Shown: piece by piece, positions 19,695-31,682 of the stretch | How positions within the stretch are numbered: the stretch's first letter is position 1 | Layout: each line of letters starts with the position of its first letter | NCBI GenBank assembly: GCA_029876055.1 | Contig: CM056878.1 | Span: 3,472,001-3,536,000 of the forward strand | Length of the DNA: 64,000 nucleotides | DNA from: Madurella fahalii | Taxonomy: Eukaryota > Ascomycota > Sordariomycetes > Sordariales | Direction of reading: 5' to 3' | Notes under the pieces: generated by a model | Database searches by the model: none | What the model was told of the DNA's origin: nothing | Seen by the model: only the letters and a program-made list of their open reading frames with translations | Position numbers and translations under genes: made by a program

Positions 19695-22216
19695 GTGCCT
19701 ACCAAAATGGCACCGAACAGCGCCGCGATCGCCAGCTTGCTAAAACAAACCGTTCATTACCACCTCGACGGCCTTGCATACCAGAATGCTCTCTTCTTCG
19801 CCGAGCGGCTGCATGCACACGATCCACGCTCCCCAGAGTCCGCATATTTGGTCGCTCTGTGTCACTTCCGGCTCGGCGATTCCCGGTCGGCATACGAAGT
19901 TAGCAAACCGTCCGGCTCCCGAGGGGTTCACGTGGGATGCGCCTTCATCCTGGCACAGTCGTGTCTGGACCTGGAACGGCACAAGGATGGGATTACAGCC
20001 TTGGAGAAGGCTCGGCCGCTCTGGGGCTCCAAATGTAGCGCGGGGAGGCACACAGCTTCGACGCGGGCGCCGTACCCCGATGCGGCTACTATCAGCTGTC
20101 TCCTCGGCAAGCTGTACAGGGCATATGACGATAAGAAGAAGGCAGTTCAGTGTTTCGAGGACGCACTGAGGACTAATCCCTTCATGTGGGACGCCTTTAC
20201 CATTCTCTGTGATATGGGCGTCAATGTTAGGATACCAAACATCTTCAAACTCAACGACGCCTTCGCCCGCACCTTCGACCAGGAACCGGGCGCAGCAAAC
20301 GTCGAGTCCAACGGAGGCGCGCCAGAGCCTCTCCAGAAGAAGTCTGGCATCCAAGCTGTCAGCCACGACGGCGATCCATTCGAGGGCCACCGGTCCACCG
20401 CGTTTCAGCATATTTCGAGCAATAACATGCTCTTCGCCGAACCTGGTGAGAATGATTTGGTGGCGAAGTTCGCTGTTGTTCATTCGAGGTATACAGCGAA
20501 CCAAGGAAACAAGCACGGATCTGATGGGGCGGAAACCCCGACTGGTCCTGCCGCTTCCGGCCAAGAAGCTCAACTGCCTCGGAACGGCTTCGGCCCCGAG
20601 CCACCGCTGGCTCCGACCCGCCGGACGCGGGCGACCCAAGCGATCGAGTCGAATCTTCTCGATGCTCCTTCAAGGGCGAGCCATCGCTTAGGGTCAAGGA
20701 AGAGAGAGAAAGCTCAGGACCAGCCGGGGGATCTTTCAGAATCGATGCTGCGAGGGTCTGCCCTCTCTCTGTCGGCTACAGAGAGGAAACGTACGGCGTC
20801 GGGGCACCCCGTCCAGCCACGTCCCACTAACTGTGAGGAGCCGAGGAGGAGCGCCAGACTCAACGTGATCCCTAGGACGGCCGCATCGAGAGTGAACTCA
20901 GGCGCTACAGCGACTGGCGTCCCGGCGACACGCGAGCTGAGGAAGGCCAGGCCACCGGTCTCACGGATCATGCGTCCAGGCTCCAGCGGAGCCAGCGTCG
21001 GCAGGGTTGTCAGCGGCAATCGGAAGCCTCTGGAGGAGAACAGTATGGATGTCGACCAAGCTGAAGCCCCGCGCGTCAGGGAGCCGCCTGCTGCCCAAGT
21101 CCTGCCACCTAAACCGGCCGAACCCGAGCCTGTCAAGGTCGATGAGGGGTTGAGGTGGATCCTGGATCTCTTAAAGAAGATGGCATCCGGATACCTTCTC
21201 TCGTCACAATTCCAATGTCAAGAGGCACTGGCTGCGTTCTCATCGCTTCCCCGGAGCCACCAAGAGACGCCATGGGTGCTGGCGCGTATGGGAAGAGCAC
21301 AGTATGAACAGGCGAATTACGTAGAAGCCGAGAAATTCTTCAGACGACTCCGAAAACTCGCCCCTGCACGCCACGACGACATGGAGGTCTACTCGACGGT
21401 TCTGTGGCATCTGAGGAAAGAGACCGATCTGTCATTCCTGGCGCATGAACTCATAGATGCTGTATGGGATTCGCCCCAAGCCTGGTGCGCCCTGGGAAAC
21501 GCGTGGTCACTAGCTTGCGACCACGAGCAGGCCCTACGATGCTTCAAGCGGGCCATCCAACTCCATCCGAACTTCGCATACGCGTACACTTTGCAGGGAC
21601 ACGAGCACGTGGAAAACGAAGAATATGACAAGGCGCTGACGGCGTATCGGCACGCCATCGCGGCGGACAAACGACACTATAACGCCTATTACGGCATTGG
21701 GAAAGTCTACGAGAAGCTGGGCAACTATGAGAAGGCGTGGAGCCACTATCACGCCGCGTCGGCGATCCACCCGACACACGCCGTCCTGATTTGCTGCATG
21801 GGGACCGTGCTACAGCGGCAGAAGCAGGTCGCACAGGCTCTCCCGTTCTTCCACAAGGCTGTCGAGCTGGCACCACGGGCGGCCGAGATCCGGCACAAGA
21901 AGGCTCGGGCGCTGCTGGCTACCGGCCAGCTGGAGGAGGCACAGCATGAGCTCATGATTCTGAGGGACCTTGCCCCGGACAAGGCCCAGGTTCACTTCCT
22001 CTTGGGCAAGCTCGCCAAAACCCTCGGAGACAGGAAGTCGGCGGTCCGCCACTTCACCATTGCCCTCAGTTTGGACCCCAAGGTGAGAGAGATCGGGTCG
22101 CGGATTCTTGTGGGTATGCACGCATTGCTGACGTTTTCCAGGCGAGCGGGCAGATCAAGCAGGAGATTGGGGGACTCGAGGACGACGACTCTTTGGACGA
22201 TTCCATGATGCATTGA
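19695..22216 (+). CDS. CDC27: APC/C subunit CDC27 (APC3, BimA/nuc2), 820 aa
   Basis: TPR scaffold subunit of the anaphase-promoting complex; binds the C-terminal IR tail of Cdc20/Cdh1 activators and is needed to ubiquitinate securin and mitotic cyclins. N-terminal TPR-like block (residues ~10-175: YQNALFFAERLHA, KKKAVQCFEDALRTNPFMWDAF), a disordered Ser/Pro/Arg-rich middle (~190-480) where CDK phosphorylation normally occurs, then tandem TPRs (~490-795: PQAWCALGNAWSLACDHEQALRCFKRAIQLHPNFAYAY and following). Exon 1 is 19695-22082; a 59-nt intron (GTGAGA...TTCCAG) precedes a 75-nt last exon 22142-22216 giving the acidic end ...DDDSLDDSMMH. The start could be 19695 or the ATG at 19707. Confidence 0.93.
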
Positions 22217-23501
22217 TGCTCGTGATTTTGGCCATGACGTTTGAACGCGAACACATATTATCCTACGATGTCCTACGACTACGGAAGGCCGGGCCATGAT
22301 TCGGATGAGCGTTTCGTTTGCGCTTGGGAAGGCCCAGAGATTTGAGCCCCGAGAAAAAGTCGGCTGCGCCTTTGAGGCGTTGGGATGACATTGAGGGTGG
22401 TTGCTTCCTTTTCCCTTTCTTTTTTTCACAACAATGTCAGCATTGTATTGCATGGCAGGGGCGTTCCTGGAGAGCATCGAGCATGCCTTTGCTTCGTGGG
22501 ACCACACCCATGGCATTCTGGCCGGGGGGGGGGGGGTTTGTATGAGTACGTCAGCATTGCATTGGCCGACCGACCGTGTATATTTATATGGAGTTGGCTG
22601 GGTGACATCAACGTCTGGTGGGATGGGGCGGTTGGGTTCCCAGCAGAGAGAGGACCTAGGTAGCAAACCGGTAATACAGGAATCGGGTTCTTGGTGAGCT
22701 ACGGATTCCCGAGCGTTACACACCTACCTTACATCCAGCGTGGGTGTGTGAAGAGAAGCGAATTGAAGAACTTGGTATGCTTAAGCGGCAGGTAACTGGA
22801 CGGCAGTAGTGTTCTAGGCTTGATTGGACGTAGTACACCACATTGAGGGACCAGTGGACGCGGTCGTCAGTCCAGGCTGGTGATTTGCCGCGAGAGACGT
22901 GGCGCCCGAAAATCCATATAACAGCGGCTGGCTCCTGTCGTTCTAGTCGAGACCTTGGTACAGGAAAGCCGCGTCTCTTCGAATGAGCAAGTCGGAAAAT
23001 AGGTAGAGAAGCTCGGACCACGCCTTTAAATCTGACGGGTTCCTGCACCGGCTGAAGCTCGGCGGCGACGCTCGGGCCATTTTTTGCGGGGCGCTTCCCC
23101 CCAAAACGCGCAGCGCCGCAGCCAGGAAAACAAGTGATCAAAGCCGCGTGCATTTGCAGCGCTTTGACAACCCATTTTTTAAGCTTGCAAATCCAGTTAC
23201 CAAAACGCAACGGATTTTTTCATTTGGCAGGGAAAATAACCAACAAGCCACCCCCACCCGAAACCGGACTAGTGCCCTTTTCTCCCAAATCAGCTGCACT
23301 GATCCGGCCGCCTGGCCACGCACCTATTTAACTTAGCTTCTCCCCTCTCACTCGCCTGCTCTTCCAAAACACCAACTCCTTTTACCAATTGCGTGCGGTT
23401 GCCCATCTATCACCGGCATCAACTTTTCATCGATTTTGTCCACTGCGACAAGCCATTCCATCACTTAAACAGTTCTCCATCAAGTCAATACTTCAATCAA
23501 T
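22217..23501. other. Intergenic region upstream of histone H4
   Basis: No gene supported. Contains a run of 13 G near 22524-22537. The last few hundred bases are the histone H4 promoter and leader; no divergent histone H3 gene is present in the window. Confidence 0.5.
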
Positions 23502-24132
23502 ATGACTGGACGTAAGTTGCAACTTTTTTTCCTTGGTCGACGTCGTCGCTGTCGCGGATGCAAGGGCCCTTGGGGGTCGCGACTTGGATGGGTTTTGCCT
23601 GGCAAGGCTAGGGTGGGGTGCACGTGTTCCACAACGCGTCACGTCCGCCCGGCTTTGCATCATGATGGATCGCGTCCTGGGCTTGCATCTTGCGTGGCAT
23701 GCCCGTCGACGATACTTGTCTTGTTATGAATGATGATGCTGACGCGTCGGCAACACAGGCGGCAAGGGCGGAAAGGGCCTCGGCAAAGGCGGTGCCAAGC
23801 GCCACCGCAAGATTCTGCGCGACAACATCCAGGGTATCACCAAGCCCGCCATCCGCCGTCTGGCTCGCCGTGGCGGTGTCAAGCGTATTTCTGCCAGTAT
23901 GTTGCCCCCCTTTTTAAAGCCATCGCTCTTGCTCTGGGATTGCCCCGGCGCTAACAAATGCTTTGCAGTGATCTACGAGGAGACCCGCGGCGTCCTCAAG
24001 TCCTTCCTCGAGGGTGTCATCCGTGACGCCGTCACGTATACCGAGCACGCCAAGCGCAAGACTGTCACGTCGCTCGACGTCGTCTATGCCCTCAAGCGCC
24101 AGGGCCGCACCCTCTACGGCTTCGGCGGCTAA
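23502..24132 (+). CDS. Histone H4, 103 aa
   Basis: Core nucleosome histone. Three exons: 23502-23511 (10 coding nt: M-T-G and part of R), 23759-23896 and 23969-24132, with a long 247-nt first intron and a 72-nt second. The product is canonical: GKGGKGLGKGGAKRHRK tail, then histone fold, ending RQGRTLYGFGG. The second residue is Thr rather than Ser, common in ascomycetes. The tiny first coding exon is usual for fungal H4 genes. Confidence 0.97.
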
Positions 24133-24648
24133 GCGAGTTGCCCAACACCAAGCAACTCGCGGGGGTTCTCTCTCGGACGGATGGGCCAACTGCAATCTGC
24201 CAATTGGCTGGCTGGAGGAGAGAGGGAGATTCGTGCTCGCTTATCGACACCTTCGCATCGCTTTTGGTTTACGAAAGCGCGTGTGGAGGGCGGGCATGAA
24301 GGTGCCATCTGTTTCCCGCCAGGGAGATGGGGCCATGGATGGTTGTGCGCACACTTGGCAGGCATGATCGAGTACATCTTTTCCTTTTCGGTGGTGATTT
24401 TACGCCTGGCGTTAGGTTGGGGATGGCGGGATGGGTTATCACTGCTATGGCATGGTCGGTCGATGGGAATGACCAGGGCGTCTTTACACTGGCATGGGAA
24501 GGGTAGTCAAACCCCAAATACATTGATTTGATGATAATTTTTTTGTTATTGACTGCATGCTCCTGTGATTTGCTGCGCGCATACGCGAATGCCACGATGC
24601 CAGCGGGAACCGTCCCCCGTCAGACTATTACCAAGGGAATCTACAAAT
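24133..24648. other. Convergent 3' regions of H4 and TRS20
   Basis: 515 bp between two stop codons facing each other; no gene seen. Confidence 0.5.
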
Positions 24649-25239
24649 CTACAAGTACTTCCTCCCCGCCGCCGCAACCCTTTGCCGAAACACCGGACTC
24701 CGAATCTCCATGTTGACCTTGTAAAACGGGCTCATGATGGCTTTTACGTAGTTCTCGTAGACCTCGCTGAAGAAGTTCTTGATGGCCTCCTCCGTCTGCG
24801 GGCTGGTCGGATTCGCGCCGACCGAGGTCGAGTTGCGCGTCGATGTGCCGGCCGCGCCGCCTGCGACCGTCGGCGGCTGGTGGAGCAGGAGGAACTTCAC
24901 GTTGCCGCCCGTCATGAAGCAGGATATGTAGTTGTTGAAGAACTTGTCGATTACCTTGAGGTAGCTATTGGTGCGAGGCACGTGTAATGTTAGTGATGGG
25001 GGAGGCAGCAAAGATGAGGAAACAGGAGGGGAGGTAGGAAGGGTATGAATGTACAGCTGCCCGTTCGTCCACTGCACCTCCTCGACTATGTCCAGGCTGC
25101 TGTGCAGGATGAATTGGTTCAGGTGACGCGCCTGCTCGGTGAAGCGGGCTTGGCCATCGCCGCCCTGCTTGGACGTGCCGAACTCGTACTCGAAGAGCGG
25201 GTTGTCTTGGGTGCCGATTATGGCGAAGTAGTAGCTCAT
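24649..25239 (-). CDS. TRS20: TRAPP subunit TRS20 (sedlin), 166 aa
   Basis: Longin-fold subunit of TRAPP complexes, which act as Rab1/Ypt1 exchange factors in ER-Golgi and autophagy traffic; human TRAPPC2 (sedlin) is the homologue. Starts MSYYFAIIGTQDNPLFEYEF, then NQFILHSSLDIVEEVQW, LKVIDKFFNNYISCFMTGGNVKFLLLH and the C-terminal helix IKNFFSEVYENYVKAIMSPFYKVN. Exons (minus) 25239-25055 and 24964-24649; the intron (GTACAT...CAATAG, 90 nt) is a multiple of three and has no stop, so the unspliced frame also stays open, but only the spliced form gives the family sequence NGQLY-LKVID. Confidence 0.9.
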   Translation of the reverse strand: MSYYFAIIGTQDNPLFEYEFGTSKQGGDGQARFTEQARHLNQFILHSSLDIVEEVQWTNGQLYIHTLPTSPPVSSSLLPPPSLTLHVPRTNSYLKVIDKFFNNYISCFMTGGNVKFLLLHQPPTVAGGAAGTSTRNSTSVGANPTSPQTEEAIKNFFSEVYENYVKAIMSPFYKVNMEIRSPVFRQRVAAAGRKYL

Positions 25240-25647
25240 TGTTGTGTGTTCGTTTGCTTTGTGGGTTTCTTGGATATCGTTCGCTTATTCGGTCAATCAT
25301 CTGCGTGTCGCGCGGTCCAGGGCGTAACGTGTTGAGCGCTCGTTGGCGTCAGTCGCATTCATCGTTTGCAGCGGTTAGATTCACAACGGCTTCCCTGGCG
25401 GAAACGCATCCCAGCAAGCAACAAACTCAGGACGTTGTCTTGAACTGGATCCGCTAGCACTGCAGGCGAACATCCAACCAGCGGGTCGCGGGGTGGGATG
25501 TCCCCACTTACTGATGGAGTATACCGTGATTGGCCTGGCCGCTGCAACAGGGTACCGCGATTTTTTGGTCAATCAGGCAAGGTCTGGTCCGTTCTCTGGA
25601 CAATTCCCAATCCACTCCAAGGTCCGATCCAAGTTCCCATCGCGACC

Positions 25648-26110
25648 ATGTTCGGGCCGTTCAGAATCACAAATGCCCTAAGCGGCGGTCTTTTATGGTA
25701 TGTGGCCACTAAAAGCTCGTGTCGTATCTCCACGCGTAAGGCGATGGGGCTGACACTCGGTGCAGGAAGATTCCCTGGCGCCTCTCGCCGACTCAGAAAC
25801 TGAGGCACCGTAGGCGGTTACGGGCCGTCGACAACATCGTCGAGACGCTGAGCAACGCCTTGGCCAAGAAGGGCGAGACGCTCAAGTCATTGGAACGGTG
25901 GAAGGCCGAAATGCCGACCGAGGCTCAGATGCTGCCCAAAGACAAATACACAATGTTCGACCGGAAAGCTAAGAGATATCGCAAGGGAATTCACAGTATG
26001 TTTGGCCTTGAGTATCTGTGACGACTTGTGAGGCGTAAATCTAACGTTTGGCCCTAGAACTGCCCAAGTGGACGCGTGTGTCGCAGAGGGTCAACCCCCC
26101 CGGATTCTAG
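25648..26110 (+). CDS. MRPL31: Mitochondrial large ribosomal subunit protein L31 (mL60), 110 aa
   Basis: Small basic fungal-specific mitoribosomal protein. Starts MFGPFRITNALSGGLLW, then KIPWRLSPTQKLRHRRRLRAVDNIV, KDKYTMFDRKAKRYRKGIHKLPKWTRVSQRVNPPGF to the stop, the standard family ending. Exons 25648-25697, 25766-25995 and 26058-26110, joining in phase with GT-AG introns of 68 and 62 nt. Divergent from TRS20 (408 bp between starts) and convergent with CBC2. Confidence 0.93.
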
Positions 26111-26349
26111 ACGAGAAACGACGACGATCTCCTGGCATGTATATCTTGTGTATTATACCAAATGGGATAAACGGCGTTCATGGCAGATGGCATCCCAACG
26201 GGGCAGTTACTTTCAATTTCAAATGCCAGAAGTCGGGGCAATCCCAAAGAAGAAAAAAGAAGAAAAAAAGAATTGCCGACCTCTGTAGTGAGGTGTTGGA
26301 ACAACACACCAAGAGGCGATGCCATTGCGATTTCCCGGGGTATTACCAA

Positions 26350-26371
26350 TTTTTTTTTTTTTTTTTTTTTT
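26350..26371. repeat. T22 homopolymer in the 3' region of CBC2
   Basis: Run of 22 T on the plus strand, i.e. A22 on the CBC2 sense strand, about 60 nt after its stop. It may lie in the 3' UTR or downstream of cleavage. Length in the assembly is uncertain, as for any homopolymer. Confidence 0.8.
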
Positions 26372-26429
26372 CATAAAAAGAGAACAACCAAACCACCTCG
26401 CGCGCAACTCTCCAGTCCAAATAGAAAAT

Positions 26430-27141
26430 TTACCGCGCGCGTCCGTGGTCATCGTCATAGTCCCTCGGTTCACGGTCCCTCGTCCGATCTGCTTGGATTG
26501 CCCGGCCAAGGCCGCCACGGCCCTCATCATAGTCCTCCCGGTACTCATCGCGCACTTGTCCGCCTGACTTGCCACGGCCGTACTGTCGTCCTTCCTCGAA
26601 ACCGGGGTCTAGATCAGTCCGGATAATGCGCTCGTCTAGCTTGGTGCCGCCAATGTACTTCATGCAATCGAGCGCGTCCTGGTGGGTGTAGTACTCGACA
26701 AAACAAAATCCGCACGGCGTCTTGTTGAAACGGTCGAGGCCCATGACTAGGCGTTTTATCTCGCCGCATTTTGAGAAGAGTTCGTACACTTGCTCCTCTG
26801 TGGTGTAGAAGGACCTTGGGGACTATTTGTCAGCTCTCTCTCTCTCTCTCTTCCCGGACCAGAATCTCGAGACAATGTGGCTCACAGGTTGCCGACGTAG
26901 AGGGTCGTCGCATCCTTGAGCGGATCTTCCTCTGGCTGGTCGGCCTGCATGTTGGTGTCGTCGTCCCCATCACGCCTGTCCTTCTCGAAACGCCGCCGTT
27001 TGTTCTGATCCTCGCAGGGCGGCATGTGTTAGACATTGGCGAGTAACGTTCTGCGGAGGTCCGGCATCGACAACTCACTCTATTGTTGAAATAGGCACTC
27101 GGTTGATCGAGTCGGTCGACTGTTGACCGTGGCGCCCGCAT
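26430..27141 (-). CDS. CBC2: Nuclear cap-binding complex small subunit CBP20, 188 aa
   Basis: Binds the m7G cap of nascent RNA polymerase II transcripts with the large subunit CBP80. Typical N-terminal aromatic motif STVDRLDQPSAYFNNR, then one RRM with RNP2 LYVGNL and RNP1 GFCFVEY (~residues 55-130) and the IIRTDLDPGFEEGRQYGRGKSGGQVRDEYR tail. Minus exons 27141-27079, 27004-26886, 26814-26430. The start of exon 2 could instead be 27010 (a GAG acceptor, adding Asp-Gln); I preferred CAG. Divergent from NUP82 (about 440 bp between starts), so the two probably share a promoter region. Confidence 0.93.
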
Positions 27142-27585
27142 TTTTATGGTTGTTGTATTTTATTCGGAAACGGTCCGGATGTCCCAAACTTGAACCTGCA
27201 AGGCAGATGGCAGACGGCATATGGATTCACTGGATTGGGGCTTGTTCGCGGTGGTTCTGAGAGCGGGTCGTTGCTTAAAAGTGGGCCCCATCTGCTAGTG
27301 ATGACAGGGATCTTTCGCGCTGCGGCAGGGAGTCGGCGCGCCTTTGTAAGAAAAAAAAGCTACCCACCTCAGGCAGAGAAACGCGCTAACCACAAGCTCT
27401 CTCAGCCCGTGCTGTGAAGCTCCCCAACCTCGCCGAACCGGAATCTGTAACAAACCAGGAGAGGTCCGCTTTGCGTCGATTTACTTCGGGTTTGGTTTCC
27501 TCAGAGTACAATTGCTAAGTTAATTGCTCAATGCTTCTCTGCCACCGGCAACCAATAACTTGCCCACGTCCCATCAAGCACACCG

Positions 27586-30312
27586 ATGCCCAAGATCAAG
27601 AGCTTTGCGCCGAGCTGGCTCAATGAGCCGGCTCCAGGCCATAAGCTGTTTGAGCAGTCGAGCGACGACGCCGCGGCCGCTTCAGCTCTCCCTTACGGAA
27701 GGAAGCCGAAGCCCGGACCGCGACGGACGATAGCGCGGCGAGGCGCTGAGGTCTTCGTGGCGATCGGTAAACAGATACGATGGGGCGATCTCGCTCATCT
27801 CAAGGAGTCCTGGAAGGCGAAACCGGCAAGATCTGGCAGTGGAACTCGCATCAAACGAGAAAGTCCAGATGACTCGTTTGAGGTCTACGATGAGGAGGCT
27901 GCCGGAGCCAGCAATGCCGGATACCGAGTGAGTGTAGCGCCAGGCCGCACTACGTATTACACTCTCGGAAGGTGTTATCAACTACTGACTCGACGGCAAT
28001 AGACCATCAAAACACCCGTCGCCGACGACATTCGCCAGCTTATCATGTCTCCGAATGAGGACTTCCTGGCTGTGTTGACGAGCCACACGGTTCACATCTG
28101 TATCCTGCCCGACTCTTCCCACCTCCATGCTACGGACACCACACCGTACAAGCCGAGATTTTGGACTCTTGGGCCTACTACGCATGTTACTTCTCGATCA
28201 TCGGTGGTTTCCGCGATGTGGCATCCTCTGGGTGTCAATGGAACGTGTCTGGTCACAGTCACGGAAGACGCCGTGGTGCGCGTTTGGGAGCTGTCGACGG
28301 CGGACCGCTGGTCGTTCGATGCGCCCACACTTGCAGTCGATCTGAAGCGACTGGCAGACGGGACATATCTGGACCAAGACTTCAGCGTCTCTACCTCGGC
28401 GACGAACAAGGGCTTCTCGCCAGACTCGTTCGATATGGAAGTGGCGTCCGCATGCTTCCCCGCCCGTGGTTCTGGCGGTTGGTCATCGATGACGCTCTGG
28501 GTGGCCATGACTGGGGGTGATGTGTACGCTCTCTGCCCGCTACTTCCTCAGCGCTGGGCACCGCCTCCTACGCTCATCCCTTCCCTGTCAGTCTCCATCG
28601 TTGCTAGAGTCGCCGCGACTGAAGACGACCCTGAGGCTTCGCCTGAGGCTCGCCGTTTGGCTCAGCAACAACTGGACTGGATGTCAGAACTCGATAAACA
28701 AGACCCCAAAATCGTGGAAAGCGCATTCGGTAACGGCGACGTGGAAGTCTACACGCGTCCCACTCGGCCGGGGACGATCCCGAGGCTCCAAGGTCCTTTT
28801 GAGTTCGATCTGAACCCCGAGGACGAGCAAGACGATGAGGTGGAGCTAAAAGATATTTATGTCGTTGGTGAGAAGGCAAACGTGACCGACTTGATGTATG
28901 GGGAAGAGGAGGAGCTTGAGATGGGCGATGACGAGCAAAGCGGCTTGTCCCTCAGCGTCATATGTCTCCTCTCTACGAGCGGGCAGGTCAAGATCTGTCT
29001 AGATGTTGAAGGCATTGAGGCTCAATGGCTTCCCGTTCGCGTCAAGAATGGGCCCAAGTTCGCGCCCGCGCCTAAAAGCCCCTCATTGCTGACGTTTCAG
29101 ACCTTCGACACGGTCAAGCCCGCTGAGGTGGTAGCCGACAGCTGGCCCATGTTCAGCGAGGACACCACTTCTCCCTACACATTCTACGTCACGCATTCGG
29201 CTGGCATCACGTTCGTTTCTCTGGAACCGTGGGTATTTAGACTCGAGAGCGAACTGGAGGGAGACTCAGAGGCCGGGGCAGAATTCCGCATCGATCTACT
29301 AGCCAAGGGCCCAGGTTCGGAGCGAGAGCGCATCTACACGCAGGCCCATAGCCAAAATGTCCTGGCGGCAGCCACTGCCATCAGTGACCCGGATCTTGGT
29401 CACTTTGTTCTATCTGCCACCCACAATGACCCGGTCGCACTTTTCTTCGACACGCCGGAGCCCGATATTGCGCCCAAGGAGTCGCCGGTAGCGCTCCCTG
29501 AGCAGGTCGAGCCATCGCAACCGCCGGTGGTGTGGGAGCCGCGACCCGTCTTCCATCCCTCAGAAGTACTGGACCGCAAAAGCGCTGTGCCAGCATGGAT
29601 GGACCACCTGAAGACGGGCAGGAGGCGGCCGCTGATGCCGCAAGAGGTGCGCCTCTCGATGGCAACGCTCGAAGTATTTACCGAAGGCCACAAGGTGATT
29701 TGCACCGAGGTCTCGGAATTGAATAGTGCCGTGGCGGAGCTGTTCAGAAAATGCGAGGCGCTTCAGGTTGAACTGAGGGACCAGATAACGCAGGTGAACG
29801 CGGTCAAGAAGCGGATTGACACGATTACCGGAGACGATTCGGCAGACGATGAGCCGGTGTCGGAAAACATGCTTATCCAGGGACGGCTACGGGCGGCGCG
29901 GGAGAGGCAGGAGGAACTCGCGAACAGAATGGAAAAGCTCAAGACGAGGATTAGCCGAGCGGCCAGGCGTGAACTAAGCGACAAGGAGAAGCTGTGGGCA
30001 GAGGAAGTACGAAGGTTTGAGAGTAACATACTGGGGCCCGAGGCAGATCGGGCGTCGCCATCCACCTCCGAGCCCTGGAAACGATTCGAGGAGATCAAGA
30101 CCCTTCGCGACGCCTTGTTTTCGCAAGCGGAGAAGCTGCAGAGGGCTGGGGAGAGGGCCGAGGAAGGCTCACCCACCTCGCCGCTGCCCAGCCTGAAGAT
30201 ACCGGTGGAGATACGCAAGGCAAAGATGGCGCAGGTCATTGATCTGTTGGATCGGGAGACGGCGCTCGTCGAAGCAGTGAAAAGCCGGGTTGAGAGACTA
30301 AGCCTTGGATAG
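27586..30312 (+). CDS. NUP82: Nucleoporin NUP82 (NUP88-like), 883 aa
   Basis: Cytoplasmic-side nuclear pore subunit that anchors the mRNA export platform. Residues ~30-570 form a WD-type beta-propeller: ADDIRQLIMSPNEDFLAVLTSHTVHICIL, SVVSAMWHPLG..TCLVTVTEDAVVRVWEL. An acidic insertion lies near residues 400-430, and a C-terminal helical coiled-coil part (~650-880) contains LQVELRDQITQVNAVKKRID. Exons 27586-27927 and 28003-30312; the 75-nt intron (GTGAGT...CTGAC...ATAG) joins GYR-TIKTPV in phase 0. The family is divergent at sequence level; assignment rests on architecture and motifs. Confidence 0.82.
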
Positions 30313-31682
30313 GCAGCTTTGGCTGGGGAGTTCGCCTTTTCGTCAGAAGGGCCGATGGCGAATAGGTGACATTTCAGGAGGGAAACAAGGTCAGACGCCC
30401 CCCAACAACGCTGATTGTTTGATACGAAGAACAGAAACCCGTATGATGTGATACGCGCCTCCTCGCATGCGTCATGGGCTCTCGCTGCATGCTGCCCAAG
30501 GCACCGCTGTCTTTCTCGCCACGAGCATTTTGTTGGCTACAGCGAGCCGGGTGGTTGAAAATGCTGCTGGAGCCGCCTTGCCAGCGGGCCCCAGCCCAAT
30601 CATTGCACATATCTGGCCAAATAAGGGTGCTGAGTTTACCTAACCCCGACCACCGAAATTTGGCTTGAGACTATGCTTGCAGGAATTTTGTGCTTTCGGT
30701 GCAATGTTCGCCTGTGTATGTGCGTGTGTATAACCTGCAGTCTTAGTGTTTGCACTAGTTAGGGCTAGTATGTGTAGCACGCGGAAACGTCCCATATCAT
30801 TCCTTCGGAATATGGCTGCGTCGGGCTCCCTATGGAAACCCAGTCCTGCAGCTATGCAGCTTGTCACGGGTTCTCGCCATCTCTCAGCGCTGACCTACCT
30901 GTCACAGACGCTTTCGCCCACGGACAGCAAGAAGGCATGATCATGCCAAGTTGTTGCCGCTTGCCGCCATGGACTGGAATGTACGACTAGGCTAGGGAAA
31001 AGGCGAATTAGTCTTCGGAAGGAAACCATGCACATGAGGAGTCGACGATAATATCGGTACATAGGTCGGTGTGGATTTGCTCGGCCCCGTTCTGCTCGCG
31101 AACTCGGTACCACCCAAAGTCATCTCACCGCTCACCGCCCTCTCACCAAACCCTCTCTTCTCTGCGGCCTTGGCAAAGCACGTATCACTCCCATATCCTG
31201 TCGCAGACATCTTTGTCTACTGGAAAACGCCGGAATGGTGGGATGCTCTCATTGTCACGCTTTACATCGCCGTTCCCCGGCACTCATTGTAGAAACCACC
31301 ACCACCACCACCACCACCCCACCCCCCCTTGCCACCCCTCCGTCTCCTCCCGAGTACTCTGTGCTCTGTCCTTCTCCCGGACGGCGCGCGTCCCATCGTG
31401 CGTCATGCACCCGCCTCACTTTGCGTGCTATTGAGTGGCCTGGAGCACTCGCCCGTCTGCTTCCGTACCACTGAAGCCTCACATTCTCGGCTTCACCACT
31501 TGGAATACGAACTCGCCGGCTACGAGGCATGATTATAAATATGAGGCGTCTGTCTCTGGTTTCCGGTCCTCGCCCGGACATGTCGTCCGCTCGTTGTTTA
31601 TTAAATCAGGAGCCCAATGCTAGTGCGTCTCGTAAGCACCGAGTCTTCCCAACAATCACTGCAGTCAACCCTACAGTCCAGG
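30313..31682. other. Intergenic region
   Basis: 1.4 kb without a supported gene; includes a CCACCA trinucleotide run near 31296-31320. The right half is presumably leader of the gene at 31683, whose frame stays open upstream to an ATG at 31617. Confidence 0.45.
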
